From NCBI RefSeq assembly GCF_006861675.1, contig NZ_SGJB01000001.1:124001-188000 (forward strand): a stretch of DNA of 64,000 nucleotides, written 5' to 3'. The position numbers and the translations under genes are program-made. Under the pieces are notes generated by a model. It saw only the letters and a program-made list of their open reading frames with translations. It had not been told where the DNA came from and did no database searches. Shown in pieces: positions 17,428 through 25,353 of the stretch (position 1 is the stretch's first letter; each line of letters starts with the position of its first letter). The DNA comes from Peptacetobacter hominis (GTDB lineage: Bacteria > Bacillota > Clostridia > Peptostreptococcales > Peptostreptococcaceae).

Positions 17428-18402
17428 TTACTTGAATGTTACATTTTCAAGATTATCTGCATTTAATCCAAGTTTTTTCATAACATTTTTATTTACTATA
17501 AGCTGAGTATCTTCAAGAGTTGTAACAGGTATATCAGAAGGAGATTTTCCATTTAATATATCTGCTGCCATTTCTCCTGCTTTTTTACCAAGTTCTTTGT
17601 AGCTTATACCGTTGCAGGCAAGTGCTCCATTTTCAACGTGTCCTTCTTCAGTTCCTATTACCGGAATATTATTATCTGAAGCCACTTTTGATATTATAGA
17701 CATTGAAGATGCTACAAGGTTGTCAGTCGGTGCAAATATTACATCTACATTTCCTGCTATAGCTGAAACTGCCTGGTTTACTTCGTTTGCCCGTGTAGCC
17801 CCTTTATCTATAACTTCTATACCTTCTTTTGAAGCGGCCTCTTTAAGAGCATCAACCTGAAGTTTTGAGTTTATCTCACTTGTGTTACATACAACACCGA
17901 TTTTCTTAACATCAGGCACCATTTTCTTTATAAGGTCAAGTGCTTTTTCAACAGGTATTGCATCAGAAGTTCCTGTTACATTTCCTCCAGGATTTTCATT
18001 TGATGATACAAGTCCTGCCTCAACTGCGTCTGTAACAGCTGTAAATACTATAGGTATATCTTTTGTTGCATTAAGTGCAGCCTGTGCAGATGGAGTAGAT
18101 ATTGCAAATATAAGGTCTTTTTTATCGTTTACAAAGTTTGAAGCTATAGTCTGAGAAGTAGGGTTGTCATTTTGTGCATTCTGGAAATCTATTTCTATAT
18201 TTTCACCTTCAACAAATCCTTTTTCTGCAAGTCCTTCAATGAATCCTTCTTTTGCCTGGTCAAGTGCAGGGTGCTCAACAAGCTGTGTTATACCTATCTT
18301 TTTAACATCCCCTGATGAACCTGCGTTAGATGAACATCCTGTAAACATCATAGCTCCTAGTGATACTGATAATAATATTGATAAAAGTTTTTTGTTTTTC
18401 AT
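17428..18402 (-). CDS. ABC transporter substrate-binding lipoprotein (probable aromatic amino acid), second copy
   Basis: A 324-residue lipoprotein: signal helix then FTGC lipobox near residue 22. The mature part is the ABC_sub_bind family (KKIGITQLVEHPALDQAKEGF, NAQNDNPTSQTIASNFV, IFTAVTDAVEAGLV, GVVCNTSEINSKLQV). C. difficile CD0873, a tyrosine-binding surface lipoprotein, belongs to this family. ATG 18402 is used because AGGAGG sits 8 bases upstream; a longer in-frame extension to 18507 runs through the terminator and is rejected. It lies downstream of a complete permease/ATPase/binding-protein set but has its own promoter and its own Tyr-codon leader. Substrate inferred from the leader and family. 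Confidence 0.85.
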   Translation of the reverse strand: MKNKKLLSILLSVSLGAMMFTGCSSNAGSSGDVKKIGITQLVEHPALDQAKEGFIEGLAEKGFVEGENIEIDFQNAQNDNPTSQTIASNFVNDKKDLIFAISTPSAQAALNATKDIPIVFTAVTDAVEAGLVSSNENPGGNVTGTSDAIPVEKALDLIKKMVPDVKKIGVVCNTSEINSKLQVDALKEAASKEGIEVIDKGATRANEVNQAVSAIAGNVDVIFAPTDNLVASSMSIISKVASDNNIPVIGTEEGHVENGALACNGISYKELGKKAGEMAADILNGKSPSDIPVTTLEDTQLIVNKNVMKKLGLNADNLENVTFK

Positions 18403-18469
18403 TTTATTTTCCTCCTGATTATAATTAATTGTGATTATGATTTTTTTGTCGTATAATCCAGGGATTAAA

Positions 18470-18497
18470 AAAGCTGTCATGGATATTATGACAGCCG
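18470..18497 (-). terminator. Second terminator of the binding-protein-2 leader
   Basis: On the minus strand GGCTGTCAT pairs with ATGACAGCT around AATATCC and is followed by TTTTTAATCC. It is the last structure before the ribosome-binding site of the downstream lipoprotein gene. Confidence 0.85.
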
Positions 18498-18506
18498 GTA
18501 TTTGCA

Positions 18507-18539
18507 AAAGAAAAGCCGCATAATATCGATCTATGCGGC
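18507..18539 (-). terminator. First terminator of the binding-protein-2 leader
   Basis: On the minus strand GCCGCATAGAT pairs with ATTATGCGGC and is followed by TTTTCTTTT. The GCCGCATAG stem is almost identical to the second terminator of the permease leader near 21700, suggesting common descent of the two leaders. Confidence 0.85.
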
Positions 18540-18574
18540 ATATATAAGCATGAAAACATCATTAAAAACAGACT

Positions 18575-18663
18575 TATTATAACCTCACAGATACAAACCC
18601 TGGAATTGTGTTCCGGCCTGTACCTGTAAGTCAGATACAGACCTAAATGTATAGGCTATAATA
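18575..18663 (-). promoter_or_regulatory. Attenuator fold covering the Tyr codons, leader 2
   Basis: On the minus strand TATTATAGCCT, which contains the last two of five consecutive Tyr codons, pairs with AGGTTATAATA (11 bp, one G-U). Inside it, CAGGTACA pairs with TGTATCTG, and GGAA pairs with TTCC at the tip. A ribosome paused on the Tyr codons would break the outer stem, the expected geometry for translation-coupled attenuation. The stem is seen; the switch is inferred. Confidence 0.7.
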
Positions 18664-18705
18664 GTAATAATAAGTTTTGCTGTTTAATAATGCTGTAGTT
18701 TTCAT
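18643..18705 (-). CDS. Tyr-rich leader peptide (five consecutive Tyr codons)
   Basis: A 20-residue ORF, MKTTALLNSKTYYYYYSLYI, ending in TAG. AAAGGAG lies 9 bases upstream of ATG 18705. It has five consecutive Tyr codons (TAT TAT TAC TAT TAT), then Ser, Leu and a sixth Tyr, and is followed by an overlapping stem and two terminators before the binding-protein gene. This is the classic layout of an amino-acid-responsive attenuator such as trpL or pheL, here for tyrosine. The peptide itself probably has no other job. A second leader of similar design precedes the permease gene. Function is inferred; the ORF, ribosome-binding site and codon run are directly visible. Confidence 0.85.
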   Translation of the reverse strand: MKTTALLNSKTYYYYYSLYI

Positions 18706-18778
18706 ATCATTTTCTCCTTTTCATTAAATTTATTCTTTAATTCAAGTTCTTAAAATATTCTGAACTTGTTATGTATAT

Positions 18779-18807
18779 ATACTAAACTCTTAGATTAATA
18801 ATGTCAA
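18779..18807 (-). promoter_or_regulatory. Promoter of leader 2
   Basis: On the minus strand TTGACA (18807-18802), 17-base spacer, TAGTAT (18784-18779). It starts an independent transcript about 70 bases before the Tyr-rich leader peptide. Confidence 0.8.
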
Positions 18808-18840
18808 TAGTTTTTTTTGAAATTATCTGAAAAATAAATT

Positions 18841-19845
18841 TTAGTTTGTTTCAGTAGTCACAGTTTTTACTTCTACATCAGCAGGTTTTTCTATAGAAAG
18901 AGTTTTCATAGTATCCTCGTTCATAGTTATAACCGGCTCATCCATAGTTTCTACTGCTAAGTCAGCTGGAGTAGCTTCACCTTTAAGTATTTTTACAGCC
19001 ATTTCTCCAGTTTTGTATCCTAACTGATAGTAGTCAACACCTGCACATGCAAGAGCTCCAGAAGTAACAGATCCTTCGTCAGATGCAAGTATTGGAAGGT
19101 TATTTTCGTTTGCAGTTTTTGCTATTATTGGCATAGAAGATACAACTAGGTTATCAGTTGGAACATAAAGAGCGTCTACTTTTCCAACTAAGCTTGATAT
19201 AGCCTGGTTTACTTCTGATGATGCACTTATACCTTTTTCTACAACTGTATATCCTTTAGTTTTTGCATATTCTTTAAGAGCATCAACCTGTACTTTTGAG
19301 TTTACTTCACTTGTAGAATACATTACACCTATAGTTTTTACATCAAGTTTGAGTGTGTCTATAAGTGAAAGAGATTTATCTATAGAAAGATAGTCAGATG
19401 TACCTGATACATTTCCACCATCTTTGTTATCAAGTGATTTTACAAGTCCAGCTTCCACTGGATCAGTAACTGCTGTGAATAATATAGGTATATCCTTTGT
19501 AGCGTTATATGCAGCCTGAGCAGATGGAGTTGATACTGCATATATAAGGTCTTTTTTATCGTTTACGAAATTTGATGCTATAGTCTGAGAAGTAGGGTTA
19601 TCGTTCTGTGCGTTCTGATAATCTATTTCTATATTTTCGCCGTCTTTATATCCGTTATCTTCAAGAGCTTTTATGAATCCCTCTCTGGTCTGGTCAAGTG
19701 AAGGGTGTTCAACAAGCTGTGTTATACCTATTTTTTTTACTTCATCAGATGAAGCTGTATCTCCTCCTCCAGAGCAACCTGTAAGAAGAGATGCTCCTAA
19801 TATTCCTGCAAGTAGTAGTGATGTAAGTTTGCTGTTTTTTATCAT
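18841..19845 (-). CDS. ABC transporter substrate-binding lipoprotein (probable aromatic amino acid), first copy
   Basis: A 334-residue lipoprotein with LLTGC lipobox near residue 23. The mature part is the ABC_sub_bind family and closely parallels the second copy downstream (same KKIGITQLVEHPSLDQ, NAQNDNPTSQTIASNFVND and TSEVNSKVQVDALKE blocks). It should bind its ligand outside the membrane and deliver it to the permease encoded two genes upstream. AGGAGG precedes ATG 19845. No terminator is visible between its stop and the promoter of the second leader, so readthrough into the second copy is possible. Tyrosine as ligand is inferred from the leader peptides and CD0873. Confidence 0.87.
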   Translation of the reverse strand: MIKNSKLTSLLLAGILGASLLTGCSGGGDTASSDEVKKIGITQLVEHPSLDQTREGFIKALEDNGYKDGENIEIDYQNAQNDNPTSQTIASNFVNDKKDLIYAVSTPSAQAAYNATKDIPILFTAVTDPVEAGLVKSLDNKDGGNVSGTSDYLSIDKSLSLIDTLKLDVKTIGVMYSTSEVNSKVQVDALKEYAKTKGYTVVEKGISASSEVNQAISSLVGKVDALYVPTDNLVVSSMPIIAKTANENNLPILASDEGSVTSGALACAGVDYYQLGYKTGEMAVKILKGEATPADLAVETMDEPVITMNEDTMKTLSIEKPADVEVKTVTTETN

Positions 19846-19998
19846 TGTTCTGTCCTCCTGTTTTTTAGCCTTATGTATATTATTTATACGGGTTTATTCC
19901 CAATTTAATAATATCGATAATTAATAATCATAATATTCTGAAATATATTCTTTTGATAATCATATCTGATTTTTTGCTTTTGGTTATTGATAAATTTT

Positions 19999-20754
19999 TT
20001 ATACTGCGTATTCGAATTTTTCAAGTATATCTTCAACAGTCATATTTTTCTTTTCTTCACCTTTTACGTCCATTACTATTTCACCTTTGTGAAGCATAAC
20101 AAGTCTATCTCCGTATTCAAGAGCGTGTTTAAGGTTGTGAGTAACCATTAGAGTTGTTATGTGTTTTTTTCTGACAATCTCATCTGTAAGTGCGATTACC
20201 TCGTTTGATGTTTTTGGGTCAAGTGCAGCTGTGTGCTCATCAAGAAGAAGAACCTTAGGATCTGCAAGACAAGACATTATAAGTGATAGAGACTGTCTCT
20301 GACCTCCAGAAAGAAATCTTACTTCTGTATCAAGGAATTTTTTCAAATCAAGAGAGATTCCATCAAGAAGACCTTCAAGTTTATCTGTTTTGTATCTTAG
20401 ACATTTTTTCAGATTAAGAAGTTTTCCCTTGTTAAGTGCAAGAGAAAGATTTTCTCTTACTGTCATTGAAGGGCATGTTCCAAGACTAGGATTCTGGAAA
20501 ACTCTGCTTATAACCTGTGTTTTTTTGTATTCAGGCAGGCTGCTGATATCGACACCATCAAGCATTATCTGTCCTGATGTTTCTTTTAATAGACCTGAAA
20601 TTATATTTAGTAAAGTTGATTTTCCTGTACCGTTACTTCCTACGATACATACGAATTCTCCATCCTGTACATCTATTGAAAGTTTATTTAATACTGTATT
20701 TGCTTCACCGTATGGGTTTGGGAAAGATTTTGTTACTTTTTTTAACTGTAGCAT
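19999..20754 (-). CDS. ABC transporter ATPase of the aromatic amino acid importer
   Basis: A 251-residue ATP-binding subunit with Walker A GSNGTGKS near residue 40, Q-loop VFQNPSLGTCPSMTVRENL near 87, signature LSGGQRQSLSL near 150, Walker B VLLLDEHTAALD near 170 and switch His in LMVTHNLKHALEYGD near 206. Walker B reads DEHTAALDP rather than DEPTSALD, typical of the ATPases that pair with ABC_sub_bind lipoproteins. It lies 26 bases downstream of the permease gene and upstream of the first binding protein, forming a complete importer. Confidence 0.9.
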   Translation of the reverse strand: MLQLKKVTKSFPNPYGEANTVLNKLSIDVQDGEFVCIVGSNGTGKSTLLNIISGLLKETSGQIMLDGVDISSLPEYKKTQVISRVFQNPSLGTCPSMTVRENLSLALNKGKLLNLKKCLRYKTDKLEGLLDGISLDLKKFLDTEVRFLSGGQRQSLSLIMSCLADPKVLLLDEHTAALDPKTSNEVIALTDEIVRKKHITTLMVTHNLKHALEYGDRLVMLHKGEIVMDVKGEEKKNMTVEDILEKFEYAV

Positions 20755-20780
20755 AGTGATTACCTCCTGAAAATTTATAT

Positions 20781-21620
20781 TTATTTCGCTTTTTGTTTTT
20801 TCTCGATTTTTAGATTACTTACTGCAAGGAATGCGACTATTATAAGTGATGATATAAGTTTAAGATCTGTTGAAAGCATTCCAAGGTTTAGAGCAAAGTA
20901 TATAGTGAACTGGTATATGAAAGCTCCTACAACAATTGCCATAGTGTCTTTTACAAATTTTACTTTTTTGAATAATGTAAGTCCTATTATTATTGAGGCT
21001 ATTCCAAGTACAAGAGTACCGATACCCATTGTAACATCTGAGAATCCCTGGAACTGAGCCATTAGAGCACCAGATAATGCTATTAGTGCGTTTGATATCA
21101 TAAGTCCAAGTATTTTTATGTTTCCTACATCTATACCAAGAGATTTTATCATCTGTTCATTATCGCCGACACCTTTTAGAGTGTAGCCCATTCCTGTCTT
21201 AAGGAATAAATCAAGAAGAAGCTTTGTTATTATTACAAATACAATTGCTATTATTACCGGAGAAACTGTACCTGAGAAAATACTTTTGTATGAGAAAAGT
21301 GGTATATTTGATTTTCCCATTATTCTAAGGTTTATAGAGTAAAGCATTCCCATTGTAAGTATTCCTGATAAAAGATTTGATATCTTAAATTTTATATGAA
21401 GTAGTCCTGTTATAAGTCCTGCAAGAGCTCCTCCTATAACTGCAAGAACTATACCGATTACCGGTGATATTCCGCTTGCAAGTGATATTGCTATTATAGA
21501 TGCTCCCATTGTGTAACTTCCATCAGCTGTCATGTCAGGGAAGTCAAGAATTTTGTAAGTGATGTAAACCCCCAGGGCCATAATTGCGAGAATTAAACTT
21601 TGTGTAAATACTGAAATCAT
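20781..21620 (-). CDS. ABC transporter permease of the aromatic amino acid importer
   Basis: A 279-residue inner-membrane protein of the branched-chain-type permease family (BPD_transp_2) with about eight or nine helices. Visible blocks are LALGVYITYKILDFPDMTADGSY-like start (residues 15-37), GLLHIKFKISNLLSGILTMGMLYSINLRI near 92-120 and the cytoplasmic coupling stretch GMGYTLKGVGDNEQMIKSLGID near 143-165. It is the first gene of the operon and sits directly behind the Phe/Tyr leader and its two terminators, so it should be controlled by attenuation. GGAGTG lies before ATG 21620. Confidence 0.9.
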   Translation of the reverse strand: MISVFTQSLILAIMALGVYITYKILDFPDMTADGSYTMGASIIAISLASGISPVIGIVLAVIGGALAGLITGLLHIKFKISNLLSGILTMGMLYSINLRIMGKSNIPLFSYKSIFSGTVSPVIIAIVFVIITKLLLDLFLKTGMGYTLKGVGDNEQMIKSLGIDVGNIKILGLMISNALIALSGALMAQFQGFSDVTMGIGTLVLGIASIIIGLTLFKKVKFVKDTMAIVVGAFIYQFTIYFALNLGMLSTDLKLISSLIIVAFLAVSNLKIEKKQKAK

Positions 21621-21669
21621 AAATGTAACACTCCTATTCTAATTAATTTTGAGATATTTCAATTTAATT

Positions 21670-21702
21670 AAAAAAGCCGCATAGATTTGAATACTATGCG
21701 GC
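21670..21702 (-). terminator. Second terminator of the permease leader
   Basis: On the minus strand GCCGCATAG pairs with CTATGCGGC around a 9-base loop and is followed by TTTTTTAATT. It lies about 50 bases before the permease start. Confidence 0.88.
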
Positions 21703-21715
21703 AATAATTATACAC

Positions 21716-21746
21716 GAAAAAGCCACATAGTCGTTTCTATGTGGCT
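21716..21746 (-). terminator. First terminator of the permease leader
   Basis: On the minus strand AGCCACATAG pairs perfectly with CTATGTGGCT around AAACGA and is followed by TTTTCG. It is placed just before the second terminator, giving a tandem attenuator. Confidence 0.88.
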
Positions 21747-21784
21747 ACATATTATAATATAAAAACTATAACAAACGTAAATCC

Positions 21785-21873
21785 TAGCCAACATAGATAC
21801 AAGTTCCTTCTGTCTTAAGGGGCCTGTATCTAGTCGCATAAGGATTAGACACAAACCCTATCTAAACTGGCTA
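21785..21873 (-). promoter_or_regulatory. Attenuator fold covering the Tyr codons, leader 1
   Basis: On the minus strand TAGCCAGT, directly after the Tyr-Tyr codons, pairs with GTTGGCTA (8 bp, two wobbles). Inside, TAGATACA pairs with TGTATCTA and CCTT pairs with AAGG at the tip. The same architecture is present in leader 2 with changed but still pairing bases. Confidence 0.65.
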
Positions 21874-21911
21874 TAATAAAATCGTCTCTGAACATTTGCT
21901 AAAGTTTTCAT
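21858..21911 (-). CDS. Phe/Tyr leader peptide
   Basis: A 17-residue ORF, MKTLANVQRRFYYSQFR, ending in TAG. AAGGAG lies 10 bases upstream of ATG 21911. It carries Phe-Tyr-Tyr then Ser-Gln-Phe, that is two Tyr and two Phe codons in six positions, and is followed by an overlapping stem and two terminators before the permease gene. The start region (AAAGGAGAAA, ATGAAAACT) and the TATTATAGC codon stretch are shared with leader 2. The probable role is to sense charged tRNA(Tyr), perhaps also tRNA(Phe), through ribosome pausing. Confidence 0.8.
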   Translation of the reverse strand: MKTLANVQRRFYYSQFR

Positions 21912-22001
21912 AATACATTTCTCCTTTTCTAAAAATTGATTTTTCTAAAATTAAAATATCTATTTTCTGAATCTTTTGTGATTCGCTTTTCTATGTTATT
22001 C

Positions 22002-22030
22002 ATTCTAACTCACAAAAAAGCATCTGTCAA
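22002..22030 (-). promoter_or_regulatory. Promoter of the permease operon leader
   Basis: On the minus strand TTGACA (22030-22025), 17-base spacer, TAGAAT (22007-22002). The leader RNA from here to the permease start is about 375 nt. Confidence 0.8.
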
Positions 22031-22151
22031 CAAAAAAAAGAAAAAAATTCTAAATTTATACACAATTAACAAAATAGTGAATATGAAATAAAGGGAAAAC
22101 AACTCTTTTAGAGAATAAATACCTATAGGAAAAATTATGGAGGGTTGAGAT

Positions 22152-23648
22152 ATGATAATAGGAACATCAAATATGACATCTAATATAGATAATGCCTGTT
22201 CAAATGATATAGGTATCCCAATGATTGTAATGATGGAAAATGCAGTTCATGCTGCGATGAAACATATAGATACAAAAATTCATAAAAGCATATGTGTAAT
22301 ATGTGGTATGGGTAACAACGGAGGAGATGGTTTTGGTATAGCAAGACATCTTATACTGAAAGGAATAGATGTAAAAATATTTGCTGTAGGAAATATAAAT
22401 AAATTAAGCGAGTGTGCAAAAATAAATTTTGATATACTGAAAAATATGGACGCAGATATAAAAATACTTGATGAAATAAATCTGGAGTATGCAAAAGATC
22501 GGTTTTCAAAAAGTGATGCATGTATAGATGCGCTTTTTGGAACAGGTCTAAAAAGAAATATAGAGGGAATATACAGAAAAGTTATTGAAGCGATAAATGA
22601 AAAATCAGCATATACATATGCAATAGACATGCCTTCAGGTCTCAGCAGTGATACGGGAAAAGTCATGGGTATTTCAATAAAAGCAGATAAAACAATAAGC
22701 TTTGAATTTTATAAAAGGGGATTGATTGAATATAGTTCCGACGAATATAAAGGTGAAGTTGTTGTTGAAAAAATAGGAGTACCAAAAGAAATAAAAGAAA
22801 AATTTCATAATTATGAATTTATAACAGAAAAAGAAGATATAAGTAAGTGGATCAAAAGAAGGAAGAAAAATGATCATAAGGGAAGTTATGGAAAAGTAAC
22901 AGTGTTTGCCGGAAGCAGCGGATTTTCAGGTGCTGCGTATATTGCCGCGCAATCTGCTGTAAAGACAGGAAGCGGTCTTGTTACACTCGTTACTGAAAAA
23001 GAGATACAGGATATAGTTTCTCGGAAATTATCGGAGGCAATGACATGTTCATATGATGAAAAAAATAGAGTTGAAAAAATTATATGTGACTCAGATGCCA
23101 TTGCGGTAGGTCCGGGAATGGGAAATAATAGCAAGACTCTTTCAAAGATAAATGAAATAATGGAAAAAACAAGCTCTACTCTTGTAATAGATGCAGATGG
23201 AATTAATTCTCTTTCAGAAAATCTGAAACTTATAAAAGATTATCCTGGGAAAGTGATACTGACTCCTCATCCGGGAGAATTATCGAGACTTACAGGAAAA
23301 AGTATTTCAGATATAAATTCAAATAGAATAGATACAGCTAAAGAAGCGGCAAGAACCACAGGAGCGATAATTCTTTTAAAAGGAAACAGAACGGTTATAA
23401 CTGATGGATATAATACTTTTGTAAATCCTACAGGAAACAGTGCCATGGCAAATGGAGGAATGGGAGACTGTCTTACTGGAATTATTACTTCACTTTGCGG
23501 AATGGGAACAGAACCACTTCATGCTGCAGCTGCAGGAGCGTATATTCATGGATATATAGCGGATATTATTTCGGAAAAACAGTTTGTGGTAAATGCATCA
23601 GATATAATAAATTATCTGCCTGTCGCTATCAAAGAGATATTGAGATAA
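22152..23648 (+). CDS. nnr: Bifunctional NAD(P)HX epimerase/dehydratase
   Basis: A 498-residue fusion that repairs hydrated NAD(P)H. The N-terminal YjeF-type epimerase (about 1-215) shows CGMGNNGGDGFGIARHL and DALFGTGLKRNIEG. The C-terminal ADP-dependent dehydratase (about 235-498), a ribokinase-fold enzyme, shows GSSGFSGAAYIAAQSAVKTG, AVGPGMGN, VIDADGIN, LTPHPGELSRLTG and the catalytic GNSAMANGGMGDCLTG. TGGAGGG precedes ATG 22152. It is divergent from the ABC operon and shares the 531-base gap with its leader. It has no strong terminator before nfeD, which has its own short promoter region. Confidence 0.95.
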   Translation: MIIGTSNMTSNIDNACSNDIGIPMIVMMENAVHAAMKHIDTKIHKSICVICGMGNNGGDGFGIARHLILKGIDVKIFAVGNINKLSECAKINFDILKNMDADIKILDEINLEYAKDRFSKSDACIDALFGTGLKRNIEGIYRKVIEAINEKSAYTYAIDMPSGLSSDTGKVMGISIKADKTISFEFYKRGLIEYSSDEYKGEVVVEKIGVPKEIKEKFHNYEFITEKEDISKWIKRRKKNDHKGSYGKVTVFAGSSGFSGAAYIAAQSAVKTGSGLVTLVTEKEIQDIVSRKLSEAMTCSYDEKNRVEKIICDSDAIAVGPGMGNNSKTLSKINEIMEKTSSTLVIDADGINSLSENLKLIKDYPGKVILTPHPGELSRLTGKSISDINSNRIDTAKEAARTTGAIILLKGNRTVITDGYNTFVNPTGNSAMANGGMGDCLTGIITSLCGMGTEPLHAAAAGAYIHGYIADIISEKQFVVNASDIINYLPVAIKEILR

Positions 23649-23738
23649 TAATGAGAATATTGAAACCTAATTGTAACGTATTGTACATACAATTATAGTG
23701 TATAATATAAATAAGAAACACGACAGGAGGAGATTAAT

Positions 23739-24218
23739 ATGGCTGAATTAAGTATAGATATGATAAAAATAATGTGGTTATCAGCCGCTGTTGTATTTGG
23801 TGTTGCAGAGATATTTACAGCCAGTCTTACGCTTATATGGTTCAGCTTTGGAGCTATAATAGCAATGGTAGCATCTTCATATGTGGAAAGTATAGTTGTA
23901 CAGATAATAATATTTGGTGTTACATCGACAATCATGCTTATAATAGCTACAAAATGCATAATAAAAAAAGATAAGACTTATGTATCAAATACAAATATTG
24001 ATGCTATAGTTGGCAAAAAAGCTACTATAAAAGCTCTTACAGGAAAAATGATATATGGAATAGCAGTTCTGGATGGAGAAGAATGGAGCGCTGCAGCTGA
24101 AGAAGATGAACTTATCGAACCTGGAACTGTAGTTGAAGTTGTAAGAATAGAGGGAGTAAAACTTATAGTAAGAAGATGTAAGGATGATACAGAAAAAGAT
24201 GATGATAAACAGGAATAG
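23739..24218 (+). CDS. NfeD-family membrane protein
   Basis: A 159-residue membrane protein with two or three N-terminal helices (about 10-32, 35-52 and 55-72) and a C-terminal OB-fold beta-barrel (about 88-150, including DAIVGKKATIKA and GTVVEVVRIEGVKLIVRR). Proteins of this type partner with SPFH/flotillin-like proteins to organise membrane domains, and such a gene follows 51 bases downstream. AGGAGGAG precedes ATG 23739. An ATTGTA/TACAAT palindrome lies at 23680-23693 before a TATAAT. Confidence 0.85.
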   Translation: MAELSIDMIKIMWLSAAVVFGVAEIFTASLTLIWFSFGAIIAMVASSYVESIVVQIIIFGVTSTIMLIIATKCIIKKDKTYVSNTNIDAIVGKKATIKALTGKMIYGIAVLDGEEWSAAAEEDELIEPGTVVEVVRIEGVKLIVRRCKDDTEKDDDKQE

Positions 24219-24269
24219 ACTACGGATTATCCGTTTCTATAGAAATTAAAGTCAAGGGAGGAAAAAGAC

Positions 24270-25277
24270 ATGACTGCAGGAGCAATAGTAAGAACAATTA
24301 TACTTCTTGTGCTGATTATAGCCATAGTAGTAATAGCAATATCATGTGTCAAGGTTATAAAACAGTCAAAAGTAGGTATAATCATGAGACTTGGTAAATT
24401 CAGGAAAGAGGCAAAAACAGGGGTTCATTTTCTTGTACCTTTCATAGATACAATGGCATATGTAATAGACCTTAGAGAACTTGTTGTAGATTTCCCGCCT
24501 CAGCCGGTTATAACAAAGGATAACGTAACTATGCAGATAGATACAGTTGTATACTATAAAGTTACAGATCCTGTAAGATATGTATTTGAAATAGCAAATC
24601 CTATATCTGCCATAGAAAATCTGACAGCAACTACACTTAGAAATATAATAGGTGAGCTAGACCTTGATGAAACTCTTACTTCAAGAGATATAATAAATGC
24701 CAAGATGAGAACAATACTTGATGAGGCAACAGATAAGTGGGGTATAAAAGTAAACAGAGTTGAACTTAAGAATATAATGCCTCCTCATGACATTCAGGTA
24801 GCTATGGAAAAACAGATGAGAGCAGAGCGTGAAAGAAGAGAGGCAATACTTCAGGCAGAAGGTAATAAATCTGCATCAATACTTCAGGCAGAAGGAGAAA
24901 AACAGTCTGCTATACTTAGAGCTGAAGCAAAAAAAGAAGCCATGATAAGAGAGGCAGAAGGGGAGAAACAATCTGCTATACTTGTTGCAGAAGGTGAAGC
25001 AGAAGCTATAAAACAGACTGCAATAGCAAAAGCTGTAGGAGAAGCTGAGATGATAAGAAGAGCTCAGGAGGCTACCGCAGAAGGTCTTGCAATGGTATTC
25101 AAGGCTATGAAGGAAGCGGATATAGACGAGAATATACTTGCACTTAAATCAATGGAAGCACTTGAAAAACTTGGTGAAAGTGACTCTGCAAAACTTGTAC
25201 TTCCATCAGACACAGTAAAACTTCTTGGAACATTTAAGGGAATAAAAGAAGTTATGGATGATGCAGTGGAAAAATAA
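24270..25277 (+). CDS. SPFH/band 7 (stomatin-like) membrane protein
   Basis: A 335-residue protein with one N-terminal membrane helix (about 8-28), an SPFH domain (about 30-190; VGIIMRLGKFRKEAKTGVHF, VDFPPQPVITKDNVTMQIDT) and a coiled-coil flotillin-like tail with repeats of EGEKQSAIL type (about 195-265). It probably forms ring oligomers that scaffold membrane domains, as QmcA/YbbK do with NfeD. GGGAGG precedes ATG 24270. Confidence 0.93.
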   Translation: MTAGAIVRTIILLVLIIAIVVIAISCVKVIKQSKVGIIMRLGKFRKEAKTGVHFLVPFIDTMAYVIDLRELVVDFPPQPVITKDNVTMQIDTVVYYKVTDPVRYVFEIANPISAIENLTATTLRNIIGELDLDETLTSRDIINAKMRTILDEATDKWGIKVNRVELKNIMPPHDIQVAMEKQMRAERERREAILQAEGNKSASILQAEGEKQSAILRAEAKKEAMIREAEGEKQSAILVAEGEAEAIKQTAIAKAVGEAEMIRRAQEATAEGLAMVFKAMKEADIDENILALKSMEALEKLGESDSAKLVLPSDTVKLLGTFKGIKEVMDDAVEK

Positions 25278-25353
25278 AAAATTATGTTTTTTAGTTACTA
25301 TTTCATAAAATAAAAAATATAATAAAGTTATATTGTTAAAAAAATGTTAAAAA

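Noticed and set aside
18403-18507. N-terminal extension of the second binding protein
   Set aside because: It would translate through the terminator hairpin and precede the signal peptide; AGGAGG places the start at 18402.
18470-22000. T-box riboswitch in the two aromatic leaders
   Set aside because: The T-box core (AGGGTGG-N-ACCGCG) is missing in both, while a translated leader with its own ribosome-binding site is present in each.
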